Shown: piece after piece, positions 47,661 to 60,099 of the stretch
How positions within the stretch are numbered: position 1 is the stretch's first letter
How the letters are laid out: each line of letters opens with the position of its first letter
Source: Nymphaea colorata
Lineage: Eukaryota > Streptophyta > Magnoliopsida > Nymphaeales > Nymphaeaceae
Reading direction: 5' to 3'
DNA length: 64,000 bases
NCBI RefSeq assembly: GCF_008831285.2
Contig: NC_045138.2
Coordinates: 22,479,934-22,543,933, forward strand
Position numbers and translations under genes: made by a program
The notes under the pieces: generated by a model
What the model was told of the DNA's origin: nothing
The model's input: the letters and a program-made list of their open reading frames with translations, nothing else
The model's database searches: none

Positions 47661-48504
47661 GGGGACGAGACAAGTCCGCCCATAGCTCTGGGCACCCAGC
47701 GGCATGCTCTGGTCCAAAGAAGAAGCAGCATTTGGTCAGGTCGATGGATTCTTCCTGGTGACAAACAAGCGGGCTCATGTTGACGGCCAGAATGGAAGGA
47801 ATCATGACGCCGGTGGAAATTCACCATTACCCGTCGACCACACCACCAAGAAAGTGCAAAAGGGTTTTCAGCTCAATCTAGACCGTTATACTTGTTTCCT
47901 GTTTATTTATTTGCTAAATATGTGTTAGCTTGAATCATTTTACTAAAGGACTAGAGTTCTTCATTGATGCAACTATAGATGTTGACATTTTGGAAAAAAA
48001 CGCAGGTTGACACCAAGAACAGTTCCAACTGATATAAGCTTCTTCAAGTAATCAATGATATTCACATCTCATAATTTGGATCAAGCGAAGAATTTTCAAC
48101 TACGATTTTCCTTTTCTGGAGTACAATGGAAGCTCAGAAAAGAAGATCCATCCATATGAGGGATGGTAGTCGAATGGATGACCATCTAACCCCCTCGGCA
48201 CCATGTTGAGGTAAGATGGCAGGCTAGAGAAGAGCATATGCAGCAATGCGCAAAATAGATCCCCTGGTTTGAGTTAAAACAAACGTCACTGCGAACTTGA
48301 AATCCCTCATTATCTTGGAAGCTGACACGAATCGTCATTGGCAAAATAATGCAATTATTTTATTAAATTTTGAGGGAAAACCATTGTTCAGTTCGTTACA
48401 CTATAAGCAATCAAATAAGACTATTAAAATGAGAGAGAGGGAAGAAAGAGACGTAACACGCCCAAACCGCCTATAACTACTGCTGATTATGGCAGAGCCC
48501 TATT
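47661..48504. other. Gap between copia element and the PPI-like gene, with its poly(A) signal
   Basis: A GC-richer patch at 47640-47850 has overlapping frames without domains. On the minus strand AATAAA (48365-48360) lies about 140 bases after the stop of the PPI-like gene and is its probable poly(A) signal. Confidence 0.5.
48360..48365 (-). terminator. Candidate poly(A) signal of the PPI-like gene
   Basis: A canonical AATAAA on the minus strand about 140 bases downstream of the stop codon. Plant signals are loose, so this is a likely rather than certain site. Confidence 0.45.
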
Positions 48505-51500
48505 TTAAAAGTAAAGGCGCTGCACCATAAAAGCAAACAAAAACGTGACTAGACCTCCTAGTAGAAGCGCATACATCCATGGTTGCATTTTTCTCCTATT
48601 CTTCCTCAACGGAGGGGGAACTAATGTCTTCGGTCTATTTGATTTCGACATCGTATATGATCTAGGTGGCTTGTTAGCTGCTACAGCTGAGGACTCTTGC
48701 CTCTCTTTCGTGTCGAATTCCAAAGCTGAGCTACCTTCTGCGACGTGTTTGTCTAAGGACTCTGCACATTCACCATTGGCACCACCATGGGCCGTTGCTG
48801 CTGCAGCTGTTGCCTTTTTCCTTGCTCTCTTCTCACGCTCCTGGACATTGTTTACATCACGAGGCAATCAATCACACACATGTTCGGCATCTCATTTTAA
48901 TGAAAAATAGTACTCTAAAACTTAGAATTTGCTGAGACTTGAAATAAGTTGCACTACCTTTTCTCTGCGGTCAGACTCCTTTTGGGCTCTCGCTTCAGCC
49001 CTGGCCTTAGCCTTCTCGGCATTCCGACGTTTCCGTGTCTCTGCCTCCTTGGCTTTGGCAATCTCCTCCAGCCGACGTTGTTCTTTCAATCTGGCAGCAG
49101 CCTCTTCCTTTCGCTGCTCTTCTTCTTGTCTCAACCGCTGCAATTCTTCCTCCGACAGTTTTTTCTCTTCTCTCTCTGGCTGCTCTTCCAGTTCATCAAC
49201 CAACAATGTTGGTATGCTTTCTGGACGAGCTGACTTGCTAGACTTTCTGGTTTTGGACGAAGAATTCTTCTGATTTACTTTCTCCTCACGGACTTCTGCA
49301 CCGGTATTCATATCTGTGGCATGCCTGTCACCTCCAACCAATGTTTCTGCTGCAGTACTAGGAAAAACAGCAACTTTCTCAGCAAGAGTCAGTTGGTTGA
49401 CACTGCTCTCATTTTCTGTACGCCTTTTCAGTAAGAGTGACTCCTCGTCAGGACCCAGTGCTCTCCCATCAGGAGTCCCGAGCCTTCTCAAAGTGCTGAA
49501 CTCATTGTTTTTTATGTACTCTCTTCGGAAATCATCATTGTTATTCCACAGGTCCATCATTCGTTCCACCTGAATTATTTAATGAGACATCTGTCACACA
49601 AGAACAAGCCAGGGGGCTTTCAGAAGTAACAAAAAAGAAAGTCAAATTATTCACCTGATCAAGACAATGTGATGCAACTGCTTCCCGGTCCTTCATATTG
49701 GCATGTTGGTGAGCAATCTGGATATCTGTTCTGTTCTGATAAAACAGAGTATTCTGCACGGACATGTAAATTAGAGAAGTCAAAAGACGGATTCAGAATG
49801 TCTTTAGTATTGAAAATGCACTTTGAGAATACACTTTTATCTTATTAAGGAATGGATTATTGAAGGTGCTTGTAGTTCCCCAAGAAAACAGAAATCCACC
49901 TCAATTTAATACCGAGGTTACAATCATATTGTTCAGGTCATGGAAAAACCACAATGTAGCAGTGAGCATCAAGTGAATTACAGACACAAAGAGAGAGAGA
50001 GAGAGAGAGAGAGAGTCTGTTCAGGGAGAACCATTAGTTACAAACTATCGCGTTGATGAGGACAATGAAAACATGACAAACCAACAGCATGGAATATTTA
50101 CATTTAAACTTGCAAATATTTGACAACATATCAAAATCAAAGACTAGAGACTCTGACAGTAATTCCATAGAACTGCCAAATCAACTATGAGGAGAAAAGC
50201 ACAGAGCTACTTCTACCTGTAAAAGAACATTTACAATGTTGAAACATGGTTTTAAAAAATTTATTTTTATATTTTTCTTTAAATTCATCTTTGACGAATA
50301 GACAATTGACAAATTCAAACCTATATATTGCTAGTCCAGTCAATCCCTGCCTTTCACTCAACTATTCCAGATTAACCATTGGTTTTGTCTGGTTATGCCA
50401 AATATTTTCCACATATCAGAGTAAAAAATTAAGGACACAGATAATGATCTCAGAAAGGTTTCACTAGAAAGGGCAAATTATTCAACTCAAATTGCTTTTT
50501 TATTCAATTGAATGACACAATCACCAATAAAAAGGAGGAGGAATGAGAAAGTAAAATGATATGCAGTATCTTTCACACATAAACCCGCTTGGATAAATAT
50601 GCATCCATTATAAGTTGCCATGGTTAAATTGTTCATGTAACAAAATGACAGATCCTAGAGGTGCAAGCATCACGGATGTTAATTACAACAAGGTAGGGAA
50701 TGGATGTCAGCCGCATGTAAGTCCGGAAAAATGTTGAAGTTGAACTATCCCTATATTTTATGAAACATAACAGAAAATCATCAGATACACAAGTTTGTCA
50801 AGGGAGAAAGCATTCTTGTGCTTCCTGCAGCCACTTAGCAGTCAATGCATAATGTCCAGTGACATTTTGTCACCAACTCAACAGTACATAGGAAAAAAAG
50901 CAGAATACAGCAGGACCACTTTGATTTTTGGCAATTTTATCTTCTTTTCAAAGCTTCTTGACCGAATGGCCGATCACATGCAAAGAACAAATGGAACTGT
51001 TCTTCTCAGTAATAGAGACCTCTCTCAATGGATATGTTTAGTTCAACCTAGAGCAGGGCCAATACTAATTCAACAATAGATCTGACCCACATATGGTCCT
51101 CTGAGAAAAGTGGAGAAGCTCTGCGAGGGAAGTATTAAGGAATTTCAGACAATGGTGGTTATGTCAAACACGTGTGACCATGTCAAGCTTCTCAGCTGGA
51201 TTAGCTAACATACACTAACAATAAACATGAATTCTCATAGGTTCAAATACGTATGTGTTCTGAAAAAGAAAGAAACAAGTAAGGCTATTGCAGAGAAAGA
51301 ATGTGATCCCAATAGTCAAAGCAGTAGTCAAATTGCACCAGCACAGTGAAAATAACCTTCCTTCATGCAAAAAGATGAAAGGACTCAAACATGAAGCCTT
51401 TGAAATTCTTCTTATAAACACAAAAAAGTATTTTCATGATAAACTCTAGAAGAATATTTAATGAGAATAAGAAACTGCCAAATCAAGCCTACCAGTAATG

Positions 51501-54500
51501 AAAACTCAATTTAGCCAAATAAAACAAAAAACTCTAAATTGTTTTCTTCTACATACTTTTTCATACTCTTGCTTCTTGAGATTCCTCAGGCTAAGATATG
51601 CCTCTTGCCGGACATCATTTGCAGAAGCAACTTGAGCCCGCAATTGATTAACTTCTTCATCCAAACTATGCAATTCTTTCTCAATGGCTTTGGTCTGTGC
51701 ATCAGTTCGTGCTAGCTCCTTTCTGATAGTGTCAAATTCCTGTTCCAGGAGCTAAATACAACAGTGTGGATCAGTAATTTGACAAAACAACAAGAAGGGA
51801 ATCACATAAAGTGTCATCCCTTAGACTTAGAGTAAAAAATACCTTAAGATTTCCTTCAATCTCATCTTTGCGATCAAATGCCTCATCAAGTTCAGACTGC
51901 CCTCCCATATCTATGCTAAGTTTATCGCGGGCGAGCTTCAACTGCTTGATCTCACGTATTAGTTGTTTTTCCTCTTTCAAAGGCACAGTTTCATGTTCCA
52001 ACCTGTGTTGCATAGAGAATATCTGTTCCCAGATCCCACAGATCATTACCACAAAATAAGTTCCATAGTTTACAAAATTTAGGCAGACAAAAATAACTGA
52101 AAAATTAGGGACTATTTTTACCCTCTCATCATACTCTTCAACTGAAGTTGCGGTCTTCATTCTGCTCATTACTGATTGAATAGATTCCATTTCCTTACGT
52201 TTGGCTTGTTGTGAATCCCTTGCAGCTCTAAGTTCAGATCTTGCTGCCCGTAATTTTTCCCAGATTTCATGACGCGCTCCCTCAAAACAAGAAAAGTTTA
52301 TAGTCAATTAGACAATATACCTATGATCATTGATAAGAATGCCAAAGTAGACAGTAATATGAAAATATTTACCTGTTTTGAATGCACCAATGCATTTATA
52401 GCATCTCTCTTTTGAGTTAGGTCATCGACCTGCAATTGTGCTTGTCTTATTTGTTCCTTGAGCTTGTTATCAACAGGTCTTGGAATTCTAATAATTGCAT
52501 ACACTGGCTTCCTTCCTGGCTGAGAATCAAGTTTCTGTCCATCTGACGCAGTGCTAGTAGTAGTAGTTTCGTCAACCAAATGAGATGAAGATGGGGAGCA
52601 ATTACAAACATCAGCATCAACATTGGAAGCAGTTCCACTAGAATGAGCCCCTTCATCTGACTGTCCGGACAAGCTGGAAGTGCTGGACCTTTCAGGCTGA
52701 GGTGATATACCATTAATAGTAACTGCTCCACCTAAATGAGAGAAGGAACCAAAAATAACAGAGCATTCAGGAATATATGGCAAGACACCATTTACTTGAA
52801 CCTCTTCACCTGACTTGTTTGAGGAAACAGCAGAAACAGAATCATGTGGCATGGATATTCTTGCAGTATTTTTGTCTATGTTTTTACCAACTTGGGATGA
52901 TGAAACCAAACTTTCAGCTTCCTCGGGATTGAAAGTTGAACCATCATTGACGTTAGTAGCAACAGATATGTCAGACGGACAGTTGCAGTTACCAACAGGT
53001 GATGTGGGCTTCCCTTCATGTAGTTCAGACGAAGAAACAGAAGCAGAACAGGGTAGCATGGTCCCTTTGCATGCCGATTCCTCAGTGACATTCAAATCTT
53101 GTTTTCTCTCTCTTTCCATACGCCGATCCCCTTCTGCATCAACATCTACTGGTTCTTTATCATGGTCGTCAAGAGAATTAACCACTACATTGCTGGGTGG
53201 ACCAGATGTAGATGCTGATTCCACCGCAATTGTGCTACCGCTACTCGGGAGAGCTTTTGAGTTATGGACCAACTGAGCACGTTCAACATGTTCAGATCCT
53301 TCGACGATGAAAGAATTTTCTTCCGCTTCTTTTTCCAACTCGACGGTGAAAGACTTTTCTTGCGATTCTTTTTCCAACTTAATTTCCAGAGAGCAATCCC
53401 GTTTCTCAGAGGCATGATGAGGAACCTTAAAAATTGTCACATCTTCCATATTCTCGTAAAGAGGCTCTTCAATCTGCTCGCTAATTGGTTTCTCAACATT
53501 CAATCCTGGGCCAAGCACGCCGTGCACATGTGTATCACCACCCTGCTCAATTTGATTGTTCTCCTCAACCTGTTCTGGCTCCGCTAAATGAGGCTCAAGC
53601 ATGGATGCGGAAACGTCGTCTGCTGGAACTGATTTACCATCGTCAGCCCCACTAACTTTATCTTCCGTGAGTACATCTGATTTTAAAACTCCGTCCACGA
53701 GATCAAGAGACACAATCTCTTTACTAATGGTGCAATCATCGAGATCCAAATCTCTGGTTTCAGAACGGGACTCAAAAGTTTCAATGAACTCAGTAGCGTT
53801 CGTGGCATCTGGTGGAACGTCTGCATCCAGAATCTCAGGGTCAGCATGAATTTCCTGAACTTCGGCCGCATGTTCCACAGATTCAATCTCCACCAGTTCA
53901 CTCTCTTTTCCAACGAAACAGGGAACCCCGACCTCACAGTTTGATTCTTGGTTCACCAGCGAGGATTTAACGTCCTTCACCTCGTCCATCCCATCGCCAG
54001 AATTCTTCCCTCCACTCTCGGAATTTACTACCGTATTGTCGTCTGTGGATACTGAAGATCCGAGATCCTTTCTCTCCTCTGAACTATAACCAATGATCTC
54101 ACCATCCGATTCCGCATTCAGACCATGATCTAGAAGGACAGGAGATTCACTCTCTTTCGTATCATCCAAACTCATTCCCCCGTCTCTAGGATGCGGAATA
54201 TGATCCACAAGCCCAGGAAGTTCATTACACTTCGTCTCGCTCGCCCGAACCTCAAACTTCTCTTCTACCCCCTCATTTTTTGAATCCAAACAAATGTGAG
54301 CTGATGCAGGAGACTCATGGTCCTTCCTCTCAAATACTCGATCGTTGGAATTCAAACTGCCATCAACGGCATCGGTTTCCAACCCATGTTCCACTGTCAA
54401 TGAAGATTCAATCACCGTCACTTCATGAACCTGACCATCAGAATTCGAATCCCCTCCTCCTGCATTCAAGGCTGAAACACGATCTACATGCGTCGCGTCC

Positions 54501-54823
54501 GCAACCTCACTCACTGCGTCGCCCGCAACATCTGAATTCAGATCTTCACCATCTCCTACCACGCCCTCAAGCTCCGCATTCTTGATCGGCTCCACCGGGC
54601 ACTCGGAGATTCGATCACTGTCCACCTTTTCGCCGGAAGCCACAATTTCCGACTGCTCTTGCAGCTCTTTGTCAACATAAACGTATGAATCGTCCATCAG
54701 CTCCTCCTCCTCACCCACAACAATACGGTCACCACCACCGGCAGATTTATGGCCCTCGGTAGACTCCCGTTTGCCCTCAAATTCAACTTTACCCGCATCC
54801 ATCTCGCGAAAATCGGCCGTCAT
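48505..54823 (-). CDS. Proton pump interactor-like coiled-coil protein with long acidic N-terminus and C-terminal membrane anchor
   Basis: Seven exons (52373-54823, 52122-52280, 51843-52022, 51557-51751, 49655-49753, 48958-49569, 48505-48840) give 1343 codons; every intron is GT..AG and in phase 0. Residues 1-771 are acidic, serine-rich and probably disordered. A conserved block follows: KPVYAIIRIPRP (772-783), then coiled coil through LEHETVPLKEEKQLIREIKQ in exon 3 and RMMDLWNNNDDFRREYI in exon 6, the pattern of plant PPI proteins. A strongly charged helix (about 1155-1250) and a tail anchor WMYALLLGGLVTFLFAF.. (1320-1343) end the protein. In the family, PPI1 binds the autoinhibitory C-terminus of the plasma-membrane H+-ATPase and sits on ER or plasma membrane; that this copy does so is inference. 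PPI1 is about 600 residues, so this protein is over twice as long. An upstream GTG extension lacks an ATG; the first ATG (54823) is used. Confidence 0.9.
49989..50015. repeat. (GA)n microsatellite in an intron
   Basis: A GA run of about 13 units in the 1.8-kb intron 4 of the PPI-like gene. The rest of that intron has no extra exon that keeps the frame and no recognised transposon. Confidence 0.95.
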
Positions 54824-54907
54824 ATGAACTCCGCACAGTAGAACGATAACAATGGAGCCCAAAAAGAAGGACGCAAAAGTAGGGAGAAGCCGGAAAAGAG
54901 AAGACAC

Positions 54908-55264
54908 TCGCTAATACGGTAGATCTATCCTATTTGCAAGTGAACAGCCGTTGAAAGCAGCGAACGACTCACCGGAGAAGCGAAAACCCCCTAGCCCGCA
55001 CGGCTCGCAAGAGATCTGATCCAACGGCCGAGACGCCGGGGAGGCGCGATCGCGCAACCAGATCACCGTCGGAGAAGCCGGATTGAGTCGACGACACGGT
55101 TGATCATCCGAAATTCCGGTGGCCGGACGGACGAATCAAGGTAATGGCGAAAGCAGAGAAGCAAATAGGAGGAGGGTGAGAGGCAGCGGGAAACCGAGGA
55201 AATAGAGAACCAGAGAAGGTAAGCCTTCCCTCGCCCCGCCTTCTCTCTCTCTCTCCCTGTAACT
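54908..55264. promoter_or_regulatory. 5' leader and promoter region of the PPI-like gene
   Basis: Upstream of the ATG on the minus strand is a GC-richer, pyrimidine-interrupted stretch (54950-55150) and a GA-rich leader (about 55260-55240). A 5'-UTR intron is possible. No clear TATA box was found, as is common in constitutive plant promoters. Confidence 0.35.
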
Positions 55265-55266
55265 CA

Positions 55267-55297
55267 GTTTTTTTTTTTTTTTTTTTTTTTTTTTTGA
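55267..55297. repeat. Poly(T) run
   Basis: About 30 consecutive T residues just upstream of the PPI-like gene. Confidence 0.95.
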
Positions 55298-57127
55298 AAT
55301 TTCGTTCGAATTTATTTCATTTGTCTAAATATGGAGTACCAGTACAGACTTGTTTTTACGGTTGTTACCGCAATCAAAACTTTTCAAAAAACATGCCTTA
55401 AATCGATTCGGCTTTCTAATTGGAAGCAGGAACATACAAATTCTAAAATGTCGCACAAGATAAATTCCTACTGCAAATGTCTTACTTGTTTTTCCTTTTC
55501 CGATCGCATTTCTCTCCTTCTTTCACGGAAAGAGATGTTATCCTTCATTCATTTCTTAAACATATAAAGCAATTTTTTAAAACAATGTTGCTTGCAAACC
55601 TTTCCGAAGTTGATTTCACGCAGAAACATGAATTATTTATTTAATTACAAGTAATAGTAACTAGGAATCTCTGCTTTGGTATTCCCATTCCACTCTTAAC
55701 CACGAGTCTTTCTTTTCAATGAATTGTCGGTGGGGTGCTTCGAATTTTGGTTGGATTTTGGGGGTTTCTGCGTAATGCGGCAAGCCATGAGGCCCGTGAC
55801 AAAGCTGGAGGTTTGAACAGTCGAGATGATCTTTTCTTTGCGACCCGTAATTTTATGCTGCTATTGTGAAAAGAGGCCTTAAGAAGGTAATATATATATA
55901 TATAGCCCACTTGTTGAAACGGCCGGTTCATGCATTCGGCTGGCTGTAAATAAGCTAAAAAATAGTTACATTTTAAATAATATATATATATATATATATA
56001 ACTAATTAAAAACTTAAATGAATTTGACATATTTAAAAAGAATTAATTAAAAACCAGTACTCTAAAACAAGCGAGAGCTTCTTGAAAGCGGCACACTTCA
56101 ACGAAATAATGCTCATGAAAATCAAACTGATGACGATGCTTTCATCGATTCTTCGATCGAACCAACTAGACCATGCTTAATTGAATTGAATGGAAGCGAA
56201 TCTAAGCATTTGCATGATGATGTTTGTTGGTTGTAAAATTTTTTTTGAGATCCAATTTTGTTTTTGTTTGTGTCGGTTTGGCTTGCAGGTAGGTGGGACT
56301 CCTTTACCGCCGCAGAGCAGAGTTTTCATTGGAGTTCGTGGGACCAGCGGCTATCAAGAGCCCCAGTGCTTATGAGGGTTTCCACGTTCTCCGGCTTTGG
56401 GGCGCACACAGCTTTTTCCCACGTTTGGGGACGACGGAAGGAAGGGCATGCGCCAAAAGCCTCTGAATCGTGGTCCTCCTCCTCCCCAGCACCGATAACG
56501 GATCCACAGGATCAAATCCGAACTCGCGAACCCCGCCCCGCTTCAATTGACGGGTTTTGCACGCGGAAGCGCGACCAAGTTCGAGAACTCGATCGATCTT
56601 GAACTTGGTCGAGCTTCGCGTCGTGGAGTTCCCAAGTTCGTGAAGTTGGTCGCGTTTCAGCATGGTTTCCCACGGACGCGTGACCCTCGGGGTTGAGGCG
56701 GAATTGGCGCATTCACACCATTGACTATGAGATTGTTGGTAGCTTTATGGAGACTCCACAACGTGGGTTGAGCTCTCTAATTTAATCTCTTTTGCTTATA
56801 ATGTGAAGTCGATCTCTTAAAAAGAAGGTCAAAGCTTTAAAAGGATATTCAAGAAGAGGAGGGAGCCCCACATGATTGTTGGATTTGAAATCTCATTAAA
56901 AAATTCCCAAAAGAATATCTATGGCCCCGCGTGGATATGGTTTGATTGTTTGGGTTGAGAGAGAGAGACTAGGGCGGTTGAACATTTTTTTTTCTCAAAT
57001 TAGGATGCTTTTGGGATTAGCTCAATCTCGTTAATAACCTTCTTATTGCAAAAAACAAAAGGAGTTACAAGGTAATTTTATTGGTATTTGTTCAAGGATG
57101 AGAAAAGCGGAGAGAACACCACACATC
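55298..57127. other. Intergenic, no gene seen
   Basis: (TA)n runs lie at 55889-55903 and 55978-56000. Next to the second is GGCCGGTTCATGCATTCGGC plus TGGCTGTAAATAAG, resembling the TA-flanked MITE family. A GC-richer patch at 56280-56720 is open in several frames on both strands; repeated CGAACTC/GAGTTCG-like words suggest repeat rather than gene. Confidence 0.45.
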
Positions 57128-57375
57128 GGCCACCAATCCGCAACTCTCAACCTAAGTTAACACTCCTGAATACCATCAGGATAGCGCCCTTCAAGAATCA
57201 AACTAAGAACGTGGGCTTACATGTCATTGAGCTCGAACGCTGCACATTATCTACCAATCTGCAACTCTCACCCCAAGTTAACTCTCCTTAATACCATCAG
57301 GATAGTGTCCTTCAAGAATCAAACTAAGAACGTGGGCTTACATGTCAGTCAGCTAGACAGATTTGGTGCCCGAGA
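57128..57375 (-). repeat. 121-bp tandem duplication, possibly a dimeric SINE
   Basis: CAACTCTCAACCTAAGTTAA.. at 57141 recurs at 57262, each followed by ATACCATCAGGATAG, TTCAAGAATCAAACTAAG and AACGTGGGCTTACATGTCA. On the minus strand each unit reads TAGCTGACTGACATGTAA-like (A box) then TTAGTTTGATTCTTGAAG (B box), so it could be two tRNA-derived SINE units in tandem. The duplication is certain; the SINE reading is tentative. Confidence 0.6.
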
Positions 57376-57924
57376 GAAAGTCCTATTATGCACAAAAGCA
57401 GTGCTTCATAAAACCATAGTATTAAAAGGTCATGTGCTTGTAAAGCTGACTTCCATTGGTAGCTTTTGAGGCCAAAATCGTGTTCAACTTACGAAGAGGC
57501 AGCCTTTGACAATGTCAGTACCTGTCAGTATTTTCAGAAACATGTTCAACTGTTGAATGTATATTGATAAATTAATTCGCAACCATTTGACTAGTACCTC
57601 GATGTAACTTAGTCAAATTAATCTAATTTGTAACTGCAAGATGAAGTTTAAATGAGTGAACAAATAAGAACTCAAACTAATATGCCCGATCACTCTTCCT
57701 ACAATTTGTTATATTTTAGGTCTCTCATTCTTTCCACCTGACTTACTATTCTTCACCGAATGACTATGGTATTATGTTGATACTTTTTTTTCATATATTA
57801 CAGTATAGCTTAGGAGACATCTCTATTTTTCCTCCGAAAAAAAGAACTTTGGAATTACCATTATCTCAGTCAGCCTTTAACTATTAGGAAAACTCATCAG
57901 AAGGGGATCACCACAATATTATTG

Positions 57925-57982
<58 letters not shown>

Positions 57983-58219
57983 AGACACACACACTTACAA
58001 AATGAACGAATGGGGTCCTATTCACAGGATATGCGTTACAGAAAGCCGAAAAACAAAGATTCATTTACAAAAAAACACAGCCAAAAGGAGCTTCTGCTCT
58101 ACCACATCCATCCTATGGAGGAGGCCAGTCCCTTTCACAAAAGCCCCATTCCCAAACTCCATTTTTGCCATTGCCTACAGCCAATAATGCAGCAACTTTC
58201 AATGGCATTCCTGATCAGA
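57376..58219. other. Intergenic with (TA)n
   Basis: A long (TA)n run lies at 57927-57982. No supported gene; the 60-72-codon frames at 58002-58228 have no domain. Confidence 0.5.
57927..57982. repeat. (TA)n microsatellite
   Basis: A TA run of about 27 units with one TG interruption near its end. Confidence 0.97.
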
Positions 58220-58633
58220 AAAATGTGATGCAAATGTGAGAAGTCCAAAAGCATATGCCATAAATGCATGAGGTGGTGGTGATGTCATGTGACAATTTTT
58301 TTTTTAATTTTAATGACCATGCTATGAATGATTTTAATGTTATGGTAAATGGCCATTGCAGTTTTTATAACATGTTTTAATGTTTTCTTAAATGTCATGA
58401 ATGTATTGGAATTCAAGTCATGAGTTATGCCATCCTTATGATGGAGGTTATAGGTCATATTGAGGTCCTGTAAATAGATGTCAAGTGAGCCAAGTGTAGT
58501 GTGTACTAAGATAGAGTTTGTTGGTGTCTGTGAGTTGCTTGAGTGTTGCCTTTCTGCTCAGATACAAAAATTGTTTACAATTCCATCGTGTACAACATCT
58601 GCTAAGTGTTTCTTTTATTATTTCTTTCAACAT

Positions 58634-58646
58634 TGTGATATCAGAG
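58634..58646 (+). promoter_or_regulatory. Primer binding site of the second copia element
   Basis: TGATATCAGAGCT follows the LTR end by two to three bases and matches TGGTATCAGAGC except for one base. Confidence 0.75.
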
Positions 58647-58799
58647 CTTAGGCTCGATCAAGTTGGGTGTATTCGTTAGGATGCATTTGTATGTCATGCA
58701 AATTATTGATGAAGCAAATTTTTTTAAGGTTGTTCGTAAACACCTAGTTGAATTATCTCATCCAATGATAGGGATTTGGATAATACTTTCAACCTTTCA

Positions 58800-59750
58800 C
58801 ACACTTCGGTACATATTTTTAACGAAAAAAATTGTGAATTTTAAAGCATTAAAATAAATACATTTTTCATATCACAAGATTTTTAGGATTTAGTTGAAAA
58901 TGATGTGGAAATATCTTCAAATGAAGCAAAGAAAACACACAAAAAGGATGCAAACACTCTCCTTGTTTTGCAGTAAGTTGTGACTAAAAGCATCATCGCT
59001 TACGCCACAACAGCGACCAAGTCAAGTGAAGCTTAGAACACTTTGAAAAAAGCTTATCATGGGGATAACAAGGTAATGACAATAAAACTTCAAACTCTAC
59101 ATAGAGAACTTGAGACACTGAAATGAAGGAAAATCAATCTATTTAAATTTTCTTCTCTAGAAATGTCTATTATTATAAATTAAATGAAACCCTTTAGAGA
59201 AACAACAGAAGATAAAAAGGGTAGTAGAGAAAATCTTGCAAAGTTTGTAGTCAAGGTTTGATCATGTTGTAATGGATATAGAGGAATCTAAGAATATGAA
59301 TGTTTATTCTACTAATGAATTGATGAGTTCTCTTTTAACACATGAAACCAAGATAAGCATATCATCCAAAAAAAGAAAAGTTAAGCATGCATTTCAAGCT
59401 AAGGCAAAAATTTGTAACAAGAAAAAAGATTGCAAAGGTACATTAGAGAGCAAATATGCAGGTACACGAAGAGGCAAAGGTGTATATCATGGTCATGGTC
59501 ATGGCCATAGGAGATTTGGTGGAGATTAGCAAAATGCTGACAATAGAAGTAATCAAAGGTCAAATTATAAGGACAAACAATGTTATTTTTAAAAAAAAAA
59601 TGGGTTCATCGAAGCAAAGTGCTGGGAGAAGGCAAAAAAACAAGTCAATATTACTAAAAAAAAAAGTAATCATGGTAGCCTTTTCATTCTCAATTTGGGA
59701 GCTAAGCTTGATCATGTGTGGCTTCTAGATAATGGTTGTAATAACCACAT
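58800..59750 (+). pseudogene. copia gag and protease remnant
   Basis: Frame-shifted pieces read ..FFISQDF.DLVEND (about 58865-58905) and then MDIEESKNMNVYSTNELMSS (59272 on), a segment typical of copia gag. A CYF..K zinc-knuckle trace (about 59580) has lost residues. WLLDNGCNNHIT (about 59722-59755) is the protease active-site region with Asn where Ser or Thr is usual. Confidence 0.8.
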
Positions 59751-60099
59751 AACAAATGAAAAAAAAAAAAATCTTTTCCACCATATTGATGAGTCTGTGC
59801 AAGTATATGTACCATTTTAAAATAACAAACAAATGCAAAGTGAAGGCAAAAAAGCTATTGAAGTTAAGATTAAATTAGGTAGTAAGAAGTTAATCAATGA
59901 TGTTTATTATATACCTAGTTTAATTACAATTGATTTACTGTTGAACAATTTCTTAAAAATGGCTATTATACCTAATTTTCATTGTAGAACATGTGAAATC
60001 AAAAGAAAAATGAGATGGTAAGTCTTTCATTACCGTGAAAATGACTCCAAAAAGAATGGTTCCTCTTGATTTTTCGCATATATGTGAAGTTGCTTTAGT

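Noticed and set aside
47556-47928. 74-75-codon frames after the copia element
   Set aside because: They start inside the 3' LTR or lack any domain.
52447-54585. Several 70-153-codon frames on either strand within 52.4-54.6 kb
   Set aside because: They are other-frame shadows of the large first exon of the PPI-like gene.
54824-54907. Upstream extension of the PPI-like frame that would add a hydrophobic N-terminal segment
   Set aside because: It begins with GTG, has a stop two codons further up and no ATG, so translation is placed at the ATG at 54823.
56258-56712. Frames of up to 114 codons on both strands
   Set aside because: Both strands are open because of a repeated GAGTTCG/CGAACTC-rich composition; no domain and no splice context.
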